Both the position numbers and the translations under genes were made by a program. This document shows positions 24,309-37,500 of a DNA stretch of 64,000 nt, one piece after another (position 1 is the first letter of the stretch; each line of letters begins with the position of its first letter). Origin of the DNA: Undaria pinnatifida (taxonomy: Eukaryota; Sar; Phaeophyceae; Laminariales; Alariaceae); assembly GCA_012845835.1 (NCBI GenBank), contig JABAKD010000020.1:2986936-3050935 (forward strand), written 5' to 3'. The notes under the pieces are model-generated. The model was not told where the DNA came from. It made no database searches and saw only the letters and a program-made list of their open reading frames with translations.

Positions 24309-25465
24309 CTTATTCCTACAACGCAACAACAGCAAATACTTCGTAAATAGTAACAGCGGTGCCACTTGCACGATGAGATCACAACTGTTGCTGACCAGTG
24401 CTGGCGAGCGTGCGTAGCCGTAGCAGTAGCCAGCCGTCGCGTGCACGGGTAGATGATGCTCTGTAGCGTGGAGTCTTTAGCACACAGACGAGAACGAGAA
24501 CACGACAGCGAAAGTTGGCTTCAATCATTAGATACAGCTTTGAGGCGTTCCATCTTTTTGCTGAGGCATTCGGCATTAGGGTGTGGACTAAGCACCTAGC
24601 ACCCAGCAAGGCACCCGTGTGGCAGCGAAGTTCAGCTTGTGTGCAGTGTGCCGATGCCATAGACTGGGACAAGAACATGGACAGGGGCACGGGAAAACGC
24701 GGCCATGAGGGCGGTGAACGGGTTGATAGCAGCGAGGTGGTTTCGAGCCTCAAGCGGCACTCGAAGATACGCAAAAGAAGCAAGAGGTGAGCGACAATCT
24801 GTCATCCAGTACCCAGAGGTGTTCGTTGCCGTCGTCCTTCTGCCGTTCAGCTTGTAGCACTCGTCCTCGTACCACTGTCCGCAACGGTGTGGTCGTGATA
24901 TGATTGCTTGACACGGACAACAACGAGAAGCATCCACCATAGGCGTTATTGCTCGTTAAAGATGCGTTGGTGCCTGAGCGCACGAGCTACACCGACAACT
25001 CGTGGAGTAGTCTATTAATACGAGATATTTCGATATTTCGCTGTGTGAGCCCTGGTGTGCTTTGTGCTTTTGTACCTTTTGTTCTTTATTTCCCTCCTCT
25101 GCTTTCTGTCTCCGTTATCTGCTTTCACCTCTTTAGATACCCATTATCATATCATGTCAGGTCGTACATGCTTATCATAGCGTCCAAAGGGATTGCTCTG
25201 CACGCTGGTCCCAGTGATGCTTCTCTAGTACTGCTGCTACGAGTGCTGACTACCGCAATAATACCAGTAAACGCCTCCCGCGGCGTAGCGATTGTGCAAG
25301 CTTGAAAAGCAACCCGCGGCGTTTACTACGTGGCCGGGCGTTTTGTGAAAACATATCTCGGGCCGTTTCGCCCCCTTGGGCGATAGAAGCAAGAAAAAAG
25401 CACGAAAACGTACACGCCCCTAATATATTAAGCAACGGCACAGCCTGCAGCTGCAGTTGTTGGCC

Positions 25466-25759
25466 ATGTCGCAACCCAGCAGCACCGACAAGATACCCAG
25501 CACCGATAAAACCACCGAACGCCACTCAAACTCTGCGGGAAGCTTGCGCCGTCCTGGTGCAGCGGCGCCCACGAGGAAGGGCACGCCGGCACCTGCTCCC
25601 GCACCTGGTCCCACGCCAGGTGCACAGCTGGGACAGCTCGGACCACTCCTTCGCATTTACCCTCCGAGCTATGACCTGGAGCGTTTGGTGGGGCCGAAGG
25701 GGCGGCACTCATACCGGACAGCGACGAAGCTGAATGTAATGGAGCACACCCACCTTTGA
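25466..25759 (+). CDS. Small Pro/Ala-rich ORF, unknown
   Basis: A 97-residue frame starting MSQPSSTDKIPSTDKTTERH, then TPAPAPAPGPTPGAQLG, then LGPLLRIYPPSYDLERL. It looks like a disordered N-terminal region but has no recognised domain. High local GC lowers the chance of stops in all frames, so it may be fortuitous. Confidence 0.25.
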   Translation: MSQPSSTDKIPSTDKTTERHSNSAGSLRRPGAAAPTRKGTPAPAPAPGPTPGAQLGQLGPLLRIYPPSYDLERLVGPKGRHSYRTATKLNVMEHTHL

Positions 25760-26149
25760 TAGCCCGACGGCGGCGTCGTGGGAAATCGTGGAGCGGCGGC
25801 CGGGCTGGGACAGGGGCTGTGCCCGAAGCGAGTACTACTGGTACACTCGTCCGTGCGACTGGGTGATAATTATTTTCATAGGCAGAAGGTCTTGAAAGTG
25901 TTTTGTTACCTATGGCTAGTTTTTTTTTTCTTCTTCTCACACTTTTACTTTCCCGCTTCTGGACAAGCCGTGGTCACAGGTGTCGTCCCTTCTCCCCCCC
26001 GGTTCTTGCCTTCACTTTTTATCGCGCATAGGGTTCAGCAATCCCACTGCTCGTCGATTTTTCATAGCGTGTTGCTAACTCACGCTCTCGCGCTTTCCGC
26101 AAGTCAATTTGTGCGCAAGAAAAAGTCCCAACGAATTAATACGAGTATG

Positions 26150-26228
26150 CACTCGAGGGGGATTCGAACTCACGGAACTGACCTATACCAGGCTCGAGGA
26201 TAACCTGATACGCCACCGTGGCGACCGG
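26150..26228 (-). pseudogene. tRNA-related relic (possible SINE head)
   Basis: On the minus strand TGGCGTATCAGGTTA (complement of 26201-26215) fits a Pol III A box. GAGTTCGAATCCCC (complement of about 26158-26171) fits a B box at tRNA-like spacing. The T-stem does not pair and no acceptor stem can be drawn, so it is unlikely to be a functional tRNA. Confidence 0.4.
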
Positions 26229-26689
26229 ATGCTAGTTATCTATCCTCGGCTGAGTATGCCTGTTTTGTTGTTGAGCGACACATGTACCTGTCCATGTCTC
26301 GACATTCCTATGTAAACTACCGCCTCGTGCCTGCTTCGGAAATAACTCCATTCCCCTCTCTGAAACCACTTGCCAGCTTCGCCCCGGGGCTTTTATCCCA
26401 ATTACTTGAAAGGGAGGGCGTTTACTATGTTTCCGGGGCGATTTTCGTGTTTTTGTTTAAACGGAGGCGTTTACTCCAGATTATGCTCGTTTCGCTGATA
26501 ACAGGTTTTCCCAGGGCGCTTACCACGGGCGGGGCAGTTTGTAGCATTGTTACGGCATATAGCTTCCGTCTACGCCTTTTTCTGCTTCAATTGACACACC
26601 TGGTAGACTACAGAGTACCTGGCACGTCATTTACTCGGTCCCATCAGTCGAAAATGTACGGAGTCGGCGAGGGCATCATAGGCACGCAC

Positions 26690-27500
26690 ACGAGCACACG
26701 AGGTCTTGAACGCTGGGCGGGCGCGGGGTGGGGCACACCACGCGCCCCGCCGCCCAGCCCGGCCCTGTGCTGTGTACAAATGGTACGTATATTCTTATGT
26801 ATGATATCACAAAGACTGCGCAGCGGCACCAACGATGCATCATCATGCGTGTCTACTTGTACCCGCCCTTGCTGTTGGCGTCGTGCGAATCTACCCAGAA
26901 CAACGGAAAATAGTAGTAGTAGTAGTCGAAGGATTTCAAGAGACTTTTTCCTGGGCATGCACCCGCGGTGTTGCCGGCTGGCACGCACACGAAGGTTGTC
27001 AGCTGGGCGGGGTGCGGGGTGGTGGGGCACTCCCCGCCGCCCCGCATGGCCCTGTGCTGTTTCCAAATAAGACGGATACTCTATCGATCTCTGCCTCGAC
27101 ACGTCTCAAAACTTGAAAAAGGTTGCCTGAAAATTGTGACCGGCGGCTGTGGCGTACGATTTCAAAATTCAAATTCAGTACAATATGTACCGGTTTGAAA
27201 ACATGAAAACTAACCACGAGCCCATGGACACGCGCAATCCTCGTCCAGATCATTGAATGATTCCCACCGCCCCGCCCGGCCCTCTGCTGTATGCCAATAT
27301 GGCGGCTACTTGCACTCATAGTATGTGTTGTTCTCGGCCTCGCCGTGTCTCAGCTGAAAACATGAAAGTCGTGACCTGCTGTGAAGTGGGAATAAAAAAT
27401 TAACGAACATTGTAGTCGTAGTATGCACCGGCATGAAACTATGAAAAAGCAAGCAAGGACCCATGGTCATGCATACACACTCCTCTTCCAAACCAATGAG
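26690..27500. repeat. Degenerate GC-rich tandem repeat, about 3 units
   Basis: Units near 26719, 27000 and 27265 share GGGGTGG..GGCAC/CCCACC, CGCCCCGC, GGCCCTGTGCTGT/GGCCCTCTGCTGT and then an AT-richer part with TGAAAACATGAAA and CCCATGG. The period is about 240-280 bp. Confidence 0.5.
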
Positions 27501-27972
27501 TCCCCCTCACTGGTGCTTGTGCTGGTGTCTGTGCTAGTGCTGTGTACTTCGTTTCATAACCAGGGCAACAACCACACACACAATTGAGTCACTGGGTTCG
27601 GTCACGATAGATGGAAAGAGAAATGGCTGAGCAGCTACAACAACCAGCGCCTGTCGTCGAGATAGTGGCAGCAGAAGAAAATAGACGAACGTAGCCCCTG
27701 ATCTAGATCGCGATAGGTGGAGAGAGATAGACAGCTATATACGACAGGTAGCGGCTGTCGTCGTGACAGGAGCAGCTAACAATTGACGGACGGGTGACAC
27801 GTTGCGACATGTAATGGGACGATTTTCCCGACCAGACCGGTCACGGTTGGCGCGACAGAGCCCCACCAAAGAAGGCAGCTCGAAGTACCTAGTTCGTGAG
27901 CGATCGGGGATAGAATGTTTCAAGAATACCAGGGCTCACTTCGGTATGCCTTTTTAAAGTTGGCATCGTTCA

Positions 27973-28140
27973 CCACGGGATCCAGCCACCACGGTAATGC
28001 ACCGTAGTTATCGGTGGGAAACTGGCCACCTTGGGACTCATTGGTACAGGAACCGGCCACCACGATAATGCACAGTCATTTTTGGATGGTAACTGGCCAC
28101 CTTGGTACTCATCGATACAGGAACCGGCCACCACGGTAGT
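27973..28140. repeat. Subterminal repeat, period about 63 bp
   Basis: About 2.5 units share CCACCACGGTAATGCAC, AACTGGCCACCTTGG and ACTCAT.G.TACAGGAACCGG. It sits at the left end of the hAT-like element. Confidence 0.75.
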
Positions 28141-28374
28141 GGATTTTCTTTTTTTGTATTTCCACAGCGCATGGCATGTCCACGTTACAACGTATGCCTA
28201 AACATCCGAACAACAAGGATTATCATGCGTGGACCCATTGTTTGCATAAACCTAAAATGCAAGCGTGGTCGTACATAATACAGGCAGACGGGCAGGCTCT
28301 CGCAGCCAAAAGGCAAAAGACGACGAACCAAAACCTACACTCAAAGCTACGCCGGCAGTGTCAACCACTCCAAT

Positions 28375-28767
28375 TCAGCAACCATAAACCGTGAAGATAT
28401 CGCCACCCTCTTCTTCTATGAACAAATAATGCCAAAGTAAACCTCGCATCATGTCTTGACTCCGATAATCAAACAAGAGCATAATACATTCATAAATTCC
28501 AACCCACGACCTCTTGGCACTTTTGCCAAAAGTCTGTGGGACAATGGTGACTGTGACCGGTGTGCTGTTGCTCGAGCAGAGCGTGATAGCTCCGAGACCA
28601 CCAAGCTGCGGCACAACACGCACGTCAGCAGCAGGTGTGGCTGCAGCACCACCGCCACCTCCGGCGGAACCACCCCCGGCGGAAGGAACCACTGCGTCAG
28701 GCGAAAGCACCCCACTAGCACCACTGCTGGGGCCGTCATCATCACCAACACCTTCGAGTTCGCTCAT
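28375..28767 (-). CDS. ORF inside hAT-like element, unknown
   Basis: A 130-residue frame beginning MSELEGVGDDDGPSSGASGV, with a Gly/Ala-rich run and then VRVVPQLGGLGAITL. The N-terminal composition is protein-like, but no transposase, zinc-finger or other domain is visible. It may be a remnant of captured or transposase-linked coding sequence. Confidence 0.3.
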   Translation of the reverse strand: MSELEGVGDDDGPSSGASGVLSPDAVVPSAGGGSAGGGGGAAATPAADVRVVPQLGGLGAITLCSSNSTPVTVTIVPQTFGKSAKRSWVGIYECIMLLFDYRSQDMMRGLLWHYLFIEEEGGDIFTVYGC

Positions 28768-29104
28768 GACTGCTTGCCCTCGGTAGCGCGTGTTTTGGTT
28801 GTGGTTGTGCTTTTGTGCTTTTGTGCTTTCGGCGCGCCCGGGTGTCTGTCTGCCCCAACAAAATAAAGTAACAGGTTTGTCTCCAGTCCAAACAATAACA
28901 CAAGAACAAATGAAAACAAAACAAAAACAAATTTTTAATCGCCCAAAAAAGTATACCTGGTAGTCGCCAAGAGAGAATTGGACCCTGAGGCCAGTCCATC
29001 AAAATTGACCGCGTCACCCACGGGCGTAGATGGTCATGTCGAATTGACGTGTCTGCGGTCATTAATTTTACTTTACTGTACTTTACTGTACGGTAATTGG
29101 GAAC

Positions 29105-29335
29105 TGTACATTTGCGCGGTATTTGGTTGGGTGGTAACGAGAAACCACAGAAATGACGATATTTGCACGGTGGTAATTTGGATGGGAATGGGATAATACG
29201 ATTTTCTCGGTAACGATTTGGATGGGAATGGGAGAACGTGGTTTGCTTGGTAACGGTTTGGATGGGAACGGTAATTACGATTTATCACGGTAACGTACCG
29301 TTTACCAATTACCGTGGTTTTACCGCGGTAACAGT
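29105..29335. repeat. Subterminal repeat, period about 50 bp
   Basis: Units of the type CGGTAACGATTTGGATGGGAATGGGA recur about four times towards the right end of the hAT-like element. Confidence 0.75.
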
Positions 29336-29365
29336 ACCGCGGTAAAAATTCCGAAGTGAGCCCTG

Positions 29366-31502
29366 GAAAATACCGGTTGGACGCATAGAGCCAAAATGTA
29401 TTAATCAGATCAACTATCGAATTGATGAGTGATTGACGACGGGCCAGATTGCTTATGAACTTGGATTGATTTGGGGAAGGGATGGCCAAAAAAAGTGGGA
29501 TTAGACATGAAAATAGAGTTGAAAGGCAGGGGGTTTGGGTATTGTTTGGAAACTTCGTGGCAGAACCCATAATTAAAAGTCACTGGGAACAGGACCCACC
29601 TTTCGGTTACAGGTAGCAGGCTACAGCTCACAGCTTCAACAAGGTCAAGGTTGCCGGTGTTGTGCAGCAGCAGCCGTAGCCCGGTACCCCCGAAGGTCAT
29701 TTTTCCAATTTAGTGCTCGTGGACTGCTGAAATGACTGAGAAGCATATCATAACAAACCTATGACCAGTTCCAATCGCCAAACGGTGGGCGGTGGTCACT
29801 TGTTTATCGCCTTTTCTTCCGTGTCTGCAACCGACTCTACTCATTGAATTGCTGTGGACTTAAAAGGTCAACCTCTTATGTCTGTGGTTTCGCGTTGTTC
29901 TTTGTATATTGTGCCACAAACAGTAGCGGACACGCGAGCAAACGAGCACATGCGCACGAGGCAACCCCCACACACTGACAAAGCAGAAGCACAGCACTCC
30001 ACACAGCCCACCATCACCGCCACGCCCAATCCTGCTGCAGCAAGCCGCTCGATGTAACACGAGCACGCCGCGCTGCGGTGAGAGGCATCCCGCTTGCGCA
30101 GCTTGCCCGCATGCCTCTACTGTACAGTAGTGGACCTTCATTTTGTACCATGATTGAACAACGCCACACGCAAGCACACACAGCGCAGCATAAACCAGAC
30201 AAAATCATCACACAACACACGCCACCATTAACCCAGCCCACAACCGAACTACAGCGTGGCAAGAGCTCGCACGATCAAGGATTGGCAACCACACGAGGAC
30301 GAGACAACACCAACACAGACACAGCCCCAGCACAACACAGCACACAGCTGTTCTGTACTCGTTGTGTAGACGTTTTAGATAATGTTTGTAGCCTGATATT
30401 TCTTCTGCCCGCATCACGAAGACGTCGAGCATTTTACGTTCGGTAAAAAATATGTTACCAGAAATGTACTTACAAGTACTTCGTACTCATGAAAGTACAG
30501 CTACTACTGCTGTATAACGGAAGATATTTAAAACTTGCTTCTTTGCGCAAACGTCACGAGAAGGCTCGGCATTGTTTTTCCTGGACCACTTAGCTCTTGG
30601 CATTTCAAGGTCGCCCGTTGCACCAAACCGTGAGCGTTCTCTGCCCTGTGTGCTTTACACTTTGTTCTGTCTTCCTTGAGCGAGCGCAGCGGGCGCCGAA
30701 TAGCCGCGCGCGGGGCGCAGGCTTGTACACCATACGATACGGCAGCAGTACTGCTGTCGCTATAGCAGGTACCCCGGTCGTACGAATGGAGCTACCGCCA
30801 TCGCCCAGCACGTGCCGCCTCTGAGTGCCCAGCTCGCGGACGCTGTCTCCTCCATCGCGGACACCATGCGAACGGCGGTGACACCCAGATGCCGAGCGTG
30901 CTCGGGCGAGTCGAGAGCATGGTGTTGCTTCTGTACTTTGGGCACGGTCAAACACAGGGCCACAGAAACAGCAGCAGCATCATATGAGTACGACAGCTAT
31001 CGGCCAGGGCTCATCAACACTTCACGACCATGGCCAGGCTAGCATACACCGCCGTCTCTAGCCGACGCCGTAGCGAGAGATCCTGGAAGGGAGGCGGGCG
31101 AGTGGGCTTGTACGCGACCGCATCAGTCTGTACATGCATCAGCTGTACTGGTGTGATGCCGTACATGGGTTGTGGTTCTCGTGTGTACGAGCGCTGCGGT
31201 TGCGGCGTGTTGTGTTGTGCGCTATAATATTAATAGTATGCGAACATTAACACGTGCCAGGGAAAACAATAGGAAAAAAACAGAATACCTCATTTTCCAA
31301 CCTCAGTTTGAACAATCTGAAGCTGAAATTGTTCAAGGTTACCATGTCAAAACAGGAGTTGGGATCTAACACGGTGGAACTGCTCCATTTTGGTTTCCAT
31401 CCGTAAGACCGTGTTTTGTTGCCTTTTGCTAGTATGCTCCATATGCCAGCCTAAGAAAATCTTTCATAACCAACGGCCTTATCCCCTTCATTTCTTCGCC
31501 GC
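29366..31502. other. Intergenic stretch upstream of PIG-A
   Basis: No confirmed gene. It contains repeat family R2 (30594-30735). Several ORFs of 60-120 codons overlap in other frames and match nothing known. No clear promoter element was identified before 31503. Confidence 0.5.
30594..30735 (+). repeat. R2 dispersed repeat, copy 1
   Basis: It starts AGCTCTTGGCATTTC and includes GCACCAAACC and the GC-rich block GAGCGCAGCGGGCGCCG..GCCGCGCGCGG followed by CTTGTAC. Matches lie at 42596-42746 and 49852-49910. Confidence 0.6.
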
Positions 31503-34500
31503 ATGTTTCTTTGCTCCGTGCCTGCCGGCGAGGGCAGATATCGCGTGTGCATGGTGTGCGATTTCTTCTTCCCAAGGCTAGGCGGGGTGGAGATGCACAT
31601 CTGGTCTCTTAGCCAGTGCCTGCTTCGGCGCGGGCATCGCGTGGTCGTTATCACGCACGGCTACGACAATCGGAAGGGGGTGCGGTACATGACCAACGGA
31701 CTGAAGGTAGGTTCGAAGTCAGTAAGGTAGAGGGCACCCCGATGGGTTCCGATATGCGAAGCAGAAGCATTTCCACCGGCCTGTAACGCACTGTTGCTCG
31801 TGTTATAGCTTGACCGCGGCTGTGTGTGCACGGCAGCACGGGTCGGTGATTGGCGCTGAATCACCGCAGCACACATCGCACGTTGGTATGCCCACTGACG
31901 CTGTCCCTATGTCACATGTTCTAGTATGGTTCTGTATGTAAGTTGTTCTTTCGTGGTCGACTGCTGTATTATCCGCTATTTAACGCAGATAATCTTTGGC
32001 AATCTTAAAATACCACTATACGTTGGTAAGTTTTCTCAAGAGCCGCACCACACGCCATCATCGGCATTCCCCCCTTATGTTCTAACGAAGGCACATATTT
32101 CTTACATTAGAACGCCCCCAACCGCCTCTACCTCCCATCTGCTCAGGGGTCTGACAGGTTGACCCCCTTGACCGACGTGTCTTCCACAGCCAAGTATGGA
32201 AGGTACGTTGACGCTTCGCGTTCACAACCCCCCTGTTCTCCCCCTCGCTTCCGCCCTCTCGTCTAGGTGTACTACGTGCCGCTGGTGCCGATAGTCGACG
32301 GGGACTGCATGCCAACGTTCTGCGCGTTCTTTCCAATATTTCGGCAAATCCTGATCCGCGAGCGCATCACTCTTGTTCATGGGCACCAGGCGTCCTCGGT
32401 GATGTCTCACGAGGCAATCCTCTTCGCGAAGACGATGGGCTACCGAGTGACTTACACGGACCACTCGCTCTTCGGCTTCGCCGATGCTGCCAGGTGACGG
32501 TCCGGGCAGGGGACGGGTTACTGTCAGAGCTTTTCGTGTGGATGGCGATGCGGCGGGAGTTCTGCCGCTTTGGGCGGCAATGTTGTGGTGTGATTTCTGC
32601 TTGTTTTGCGGTTAGTGGCACCTGATCGACGAGTTTCTCAACCCCGAACACAAGAACGTGTTCATGGACACATGCTGTAATCTGTCGATCTGTTGCCTTG
32701 GTCGTTCTGTTTCAAGTCAGTTGTTTCCTCACTTAACATGTGTTCATGATCGGCTCTTTCCTTGGTTTCTCAGTACGGTATTATGTAGGTTAGGTCGGTT
32801 CTAAGTCGGTTGTTTTCTCTGGTTATTCTGTGCTAAGCCGATTATTTGCTGGGGTTTTCTCGTTTTCTTCGCGATGCTTGGTGCGTGCTGCCGTGCTGTG
32901 CCTCGTGGGCTGGGCGATGCATAAGTGACACCAGTCGGGCGATAAAAACGCATGTAGTAGGATTGGGTTTGGTCGCACGCGCGGTCATGGTCCTCGCTGG
33001 ATCCACCCGAGTCTACTCTCTCCCGCGCTTTCGTTCATGGTAAGCTTTTTCCGGCCGCCTTTCTCACGGCAATCTTTCTCGCGGTATACTTTTTCACGGC
33101 AACTGTTCGCGCGGTAATGCTTCTCACGGTTAACTTCCCCACGGTAACCTTTCTTTTGCCACGTAATCTTTCTCACGGTAATGCTTGTTACGGTCATAAT
33201 TTTCACGGTAATCTTTCGCGCGGTAGCCTTTCTGACGGTAAAGCTTTCTCACGGTAAAAAATTCTCACGGTAACCATTATCACGGTGAAATTCGCCGCGG
33301 AATCCCTTCTTACGGCAGACCTTGCTCACGATAACGATACCTCTACCCCCTTGCCCGATATGAATGTATCCACGGACGTCTGTCTGAACAGCATCCACTT
33401 GAACAAGGCTATGAAGTTCACGATGTGCAGCGTCGATCACGCCATCTGCGTCAGCAACACTTGCCGGGAGAATCTGGTAGTGCGAGCCACGCTCCCCCCC
33501 GAGAAGATCTCGACGATCCCGAACGCGATAGACCCCTCCAAGTTCACCCCGGACCCCTCTGCCCGGTTCCCGAAGGGCACCATCAACGTGGTCATTATGA
33601 GTCGGCTGGTGTACCGCAAGGGAATTGATCTCGTTGCTCCCGTCGTCAAGGTGATGCATGGGTTTCCGCTGACGTGGCGTTTTCAAGGCCAAGGTTGATA
33701 GTGACTTTAAAATGTGTGTTTAGCCTTTTTACAAGTTCGAACTGCTGCCACGTGTTGGGGGACAAGCTACATGAAATTAAGAGTTGAATACGTTTTACAC
33801 TAGTCAACGGGTTAGAGACGTTGTTACTGGCTACCCGCTATATAGTTCTGCGTGGCATCTAAAAAGTTTGGTGTATACATGGGGCGGCCGGGTGATAGAT
33901 TCACCATGGTTGTTCTTACTACAGTAGTACCTTGAGCTGGTGCGGCTTCATACGTTGGTGAAAAGGTGCAAAAGATTCGCCGTGTTCGCCCGTCCTCCGT
34001 TCCCTCACCCGCCGCCCCCCCTCGCCGCGCATCAGGATTCTTTACATGATGCCGCTGAAATATTGGCGCGTGTCCCTCCGTCGCGCGTCAACCCACCCCT
34101 AAATAGTTTTTTCTTCCCGACGATATCACCGTACGATGCCGCCGGAAGCTGATCGGATGAAGCAATGGATGCTTTCCACGATAATGTGTCAGGGGCGAAA
34201 AGCTTAGGCGGGAGAACTTGCACAGACCTCCCCGCTTTAAGCCCTTTTAACTCCGGCATTCTTTTTCCCTATTCTAGTTCCAAGTAGTTTGTCGCCAATA
34301 ACATGAGAGCAGTTCTGAGAGGGTCAAGCCCTTTACTACTGCGCGCACGTTTCGAGGACAAAGCTACTTGGAATTAGAATGGGATGCGTTTTGCAGTGGT
34401 AACGGCTAGTTATGGTGGGGCGTTGAGGTAGGCAGGACCAGTGGGGATAATAATAATCATGCACAGCACAGCAGAGCTCCACCGATAGGCAAAACGCCAA

Positions 34501-37500
34501 ATCTTTATGAAACCCTTCTAACATTGCCGATCCCGTAACTGGTCTTTCTGGCGGATCCTCTACATCTCTCCCAGATCATGTGCGAGCGGTACCCCGACCT
34601 GCACTTTATCATCGGCGGCGACGGTCCCAAGCGGCTGCTTCTAGAGGAGATGCGGGAGAAGAGCCAGCTGCACGACCGGATAGAGATGCTGGGAGCGGTG
34701 CCCCACTCTCGGGTGCGAAGCGTTCTCGTGCGGGGCCATATCTTCCTCAACTGCAGCCTGACGGAGTCGTTCTGCATCGCCATCTTGGAGGCCGCCAGGT
34801 ACGAAGATGTCGAGTCGTGCCGTGCCGTGCCGTGTCTTGTCGTGTCGTGTCGTGTCGTGTCGTGTCGTGTCGTGTCGTGTCGTGTCGTGTCGTGTCGTGT
34901 CGTGTCGTGTCGTGTCGTGTCGTGTCGTGTCGTGTCGTGTCGTGTCGTGTCGTGTCGTGTCGTGTCGTGTCGTGTCGTGTCGTGTCGTGTCGTGTCGTGT
35001 CGTGTCGTGTCGTGTCGTGTCGTGTCGTGTCGTGTCGTGTCGTGTCGTGTCGTGTCGTGTCGTGTCGTGTCGTGTCGTGTCGTGTCGTGTCGTGTCGTGT
35101 CGTGTCGTGTCGTGTCGTGTCGTGTCGTGTCGTGTCGTGTCGTGTCGTGTCGTGTCGTGTCGTGTCGTGTCGTGTCGTGTCGTGTCGTGTCGCGTCGTGT
35201 CGCGTCGTGTCGTGTCGTGTCGCGTCGTGTCGTGTCGCGTCGTGTCGTGTCGTGCCGTGCCGTGTCGTGTCGTGTCGTGTCGTGTCGTGATGTGTCGTAT
35301 CGTCCGCGAAGCAGTGGAGTTTGCGCTAGCAATGGGGAGGCATGTTTGCTGTGCAGTTAGAACGGAATATATGTGGCCACTTTTCGTGGAGCGGCGCTCT
35401 AAGACAACTTTGTCGCGCCTTCTGGCTGAGGTCTTGTCGTCGCGTTGATGCCGTTGTTTGGCGTAGTTGTTGATGTTGGTTTGCATGTGGTTGTGTGTAT
35501 TCCGGGGGGAGTGGGGTGTACTCAGTTTGTGCATGGCCGTAGTCGTATGACATTAGACCCTCGCATCCCTACTATGCCGGGACGGAGCACGTCGGGTTTT
35601 CACCAACCAGGCAGACATTGCTTGCACCAAGCGCGAAGCGCCATGAGATGTTCGGCGAGTCGCATGAAGGGTGGACTACATCCTTCCAAGAACCCCTCGT
35701 AAGACGGCCTTCGGCACTTTGTGCCTGCTTTCTTGCTTATGGATGACAGTGCCAATTAGTTATTTTGTTTTCTGGTGTGGCCTATGACAGCGCCAATGAG
35801 TTACTTTGTTTTTTGGTGTGGCCATGCCAGAGACAGCAATGGATATTACTATGTAACTGCCTCGTGGGTGCCTTACCATATTCACACTACGTGATGCCAT
35901 CGATCATTCCGCTTGTGCGGGGTTAGGGTCCTCCACCCCGCACAACATGATCAACCTTGGTGACTATCATGATTACCGCAAAAAAAACGGTACCCTGGTT
36001 GTCTAACTCACGTAGTGATTGGCATTTTTTTACGGCGTCGTTGCCCACCAATGCCAATCCCAACGTACATGTAATGTTTTACAGCGTCGGTACCAACCGA
36101 GGACAACTACCATATATACCAGGTATATTTTCAGGGGGGTAGACAGGGGGTTATTTTCGATGCCCCATGGAGGAGATGGGGCGTTTGAGTGACGAACACG
36201 AAGCAAGGGGAACACAACAGCAGCAATAGTCTTGGTCTGGCTCCTGGTTCTTCTTGATGACTGGTAGTACTTATCTTCCTGCCTCGTATCCCGACTCGTT
36301 CGTCTGCTTCGAGTTGTCGGCACCGAAAGCCCAAGAAACATACCACTACAAGTTGTTCTTGCCCTACAAATACGCCACGCAGCTTGCAAAGCCAATCGAC
36401 TACTCAATCGGTCGAGCTTACAGCTGACGGTCTTCAAATTATTCTTAAATCAATTATCCAGCACGAGTCAGCCCCCCCCCCCGTCCCCCGCAATCCGCCT
36501 TCTCCCACCCTACATCGGCTCTTGGACGACTGGTGACGTGAAGCTGCGGTCTCTTTGTGGTGAGTACGGCAGTTGGCGGTGTTCCCGAGGTTCTTCCGCG
36601 TCCTATGATCAAGTTCGCGGAGCCCACGGTGGAAGACTTGACAGACGCGCTGGCAGACGCGATCCCTCTGGCAAGAAAAACCGTGCCCAGCGAGTTCCAC
36701 GCGAAGGTGTGCATTTTTCAGTGCTGTCGCTTTCGAAGAGAGAAGGTTGGGTTTCTCGTACATTGTGCGGGCTTTTTTCTTGGGAGGGGGGGAAAGACGT
36801 ACGCAATATTCTAGAAACAATGGTCGCATGCGTACATGTGAGTTCCTTCCTTTTTTCGTCTGGAGGCCGAGAAGGGCTGTTATATTGCGTCATTCATGTG
36901 ATATTCCTGATATTCGCGCTGCGCATGATGTGGCGTGAGTGGACTGTACAGAGTTGGCGAAACCAAATTTGTGTAGATATTGGCGCGGGCAGCCTTCGGG
37001 AGGTCAATGGTAGATAATCATGCGTCGATCGGCCTGTCCGTTCGTTGCGAGACCGATTGATACGGAAAAATGGTTTGGTACAAGTCATCCGTGCTTTCGT
37101 CGGATTTATGGCGTTTTTTGTACCGCAGAAGACGCTCGTCGACGGAGGGTAATTGTCTGCGATCCAAGCTCAGTTTTGGATCGTGCATTTAGCATCGCGG
37201 TACGATTATGTGTGCTTGTTGGGTTTCCATGGCAGGTCAGGGGGATGTACAGCTGGGCGGACGTCGCGGAGCGAACAGAAAGGGCGTACGAAAGGGCGCT
37301 CAAGGCGCCACCACCTAGCCTCGTCCGAAGGTTTCATGTAAGTCCCGCCAACGGATTGTGTGGGATGACGAACCAACAATCCGCCTGGTGCCGTGTACAC
37401 ACCATACGCCCACCAATGCATACATGTTTTATTACACATCTTGCTTCTTGTCGTGTGATCGGCTTGTCATCCTTATCCATGACGGGCCGTGGATATCTCC

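Larger units (their letters stand above)
24309..27929. other. Intergenic stretch upstream of transaldolase
   Basis: No confirmed gene. It contains a Pro/Ala-rich plus-strand ORF (25466-25759), a tRNA-like relic (about 26150-26228) and a degenerate GC-rich tandem repeat (26690-27500). The transaldolase promoter should lie just above 24308, but no clear core element was identified. Confidence 0.5.
27930..29365. mobile_element. hAT-like non-autonomous transposon
   Basis: Fifteen-base perfect terminal inverted repeats CAGGGCTCACTTCGG sit at 27930-27944 and, inverted, at 29351-29365. The flanking octamers are AAGAATAC and GAAAATAC, six of eight equal, as expected for a decayed 8-bp target duplication. 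Subterminal tandem repeats lie inside each end (27973-28140 and 29105-29335). The interior has one modest minus-strand ORF and no recognisable transposase. Confidence 0.7.

Noticed and set aside
25250-25525. Minus-strand frame with a glycine-rich FGGFIGAGYLVGAAG stretch, considered as a Tim23/Tim17-like exon
   Set aside because: No ATG at the frame start, no conserved Tim motif beyond the Gly pattern, and high GC keeps all frames open.
34578-35534. Long ORFs of 213-297 codons on both strands
   Set aside because: They are reading frames of the (CGTGT)n array. Only 34575-34798, the PIG-A exon, is coding.
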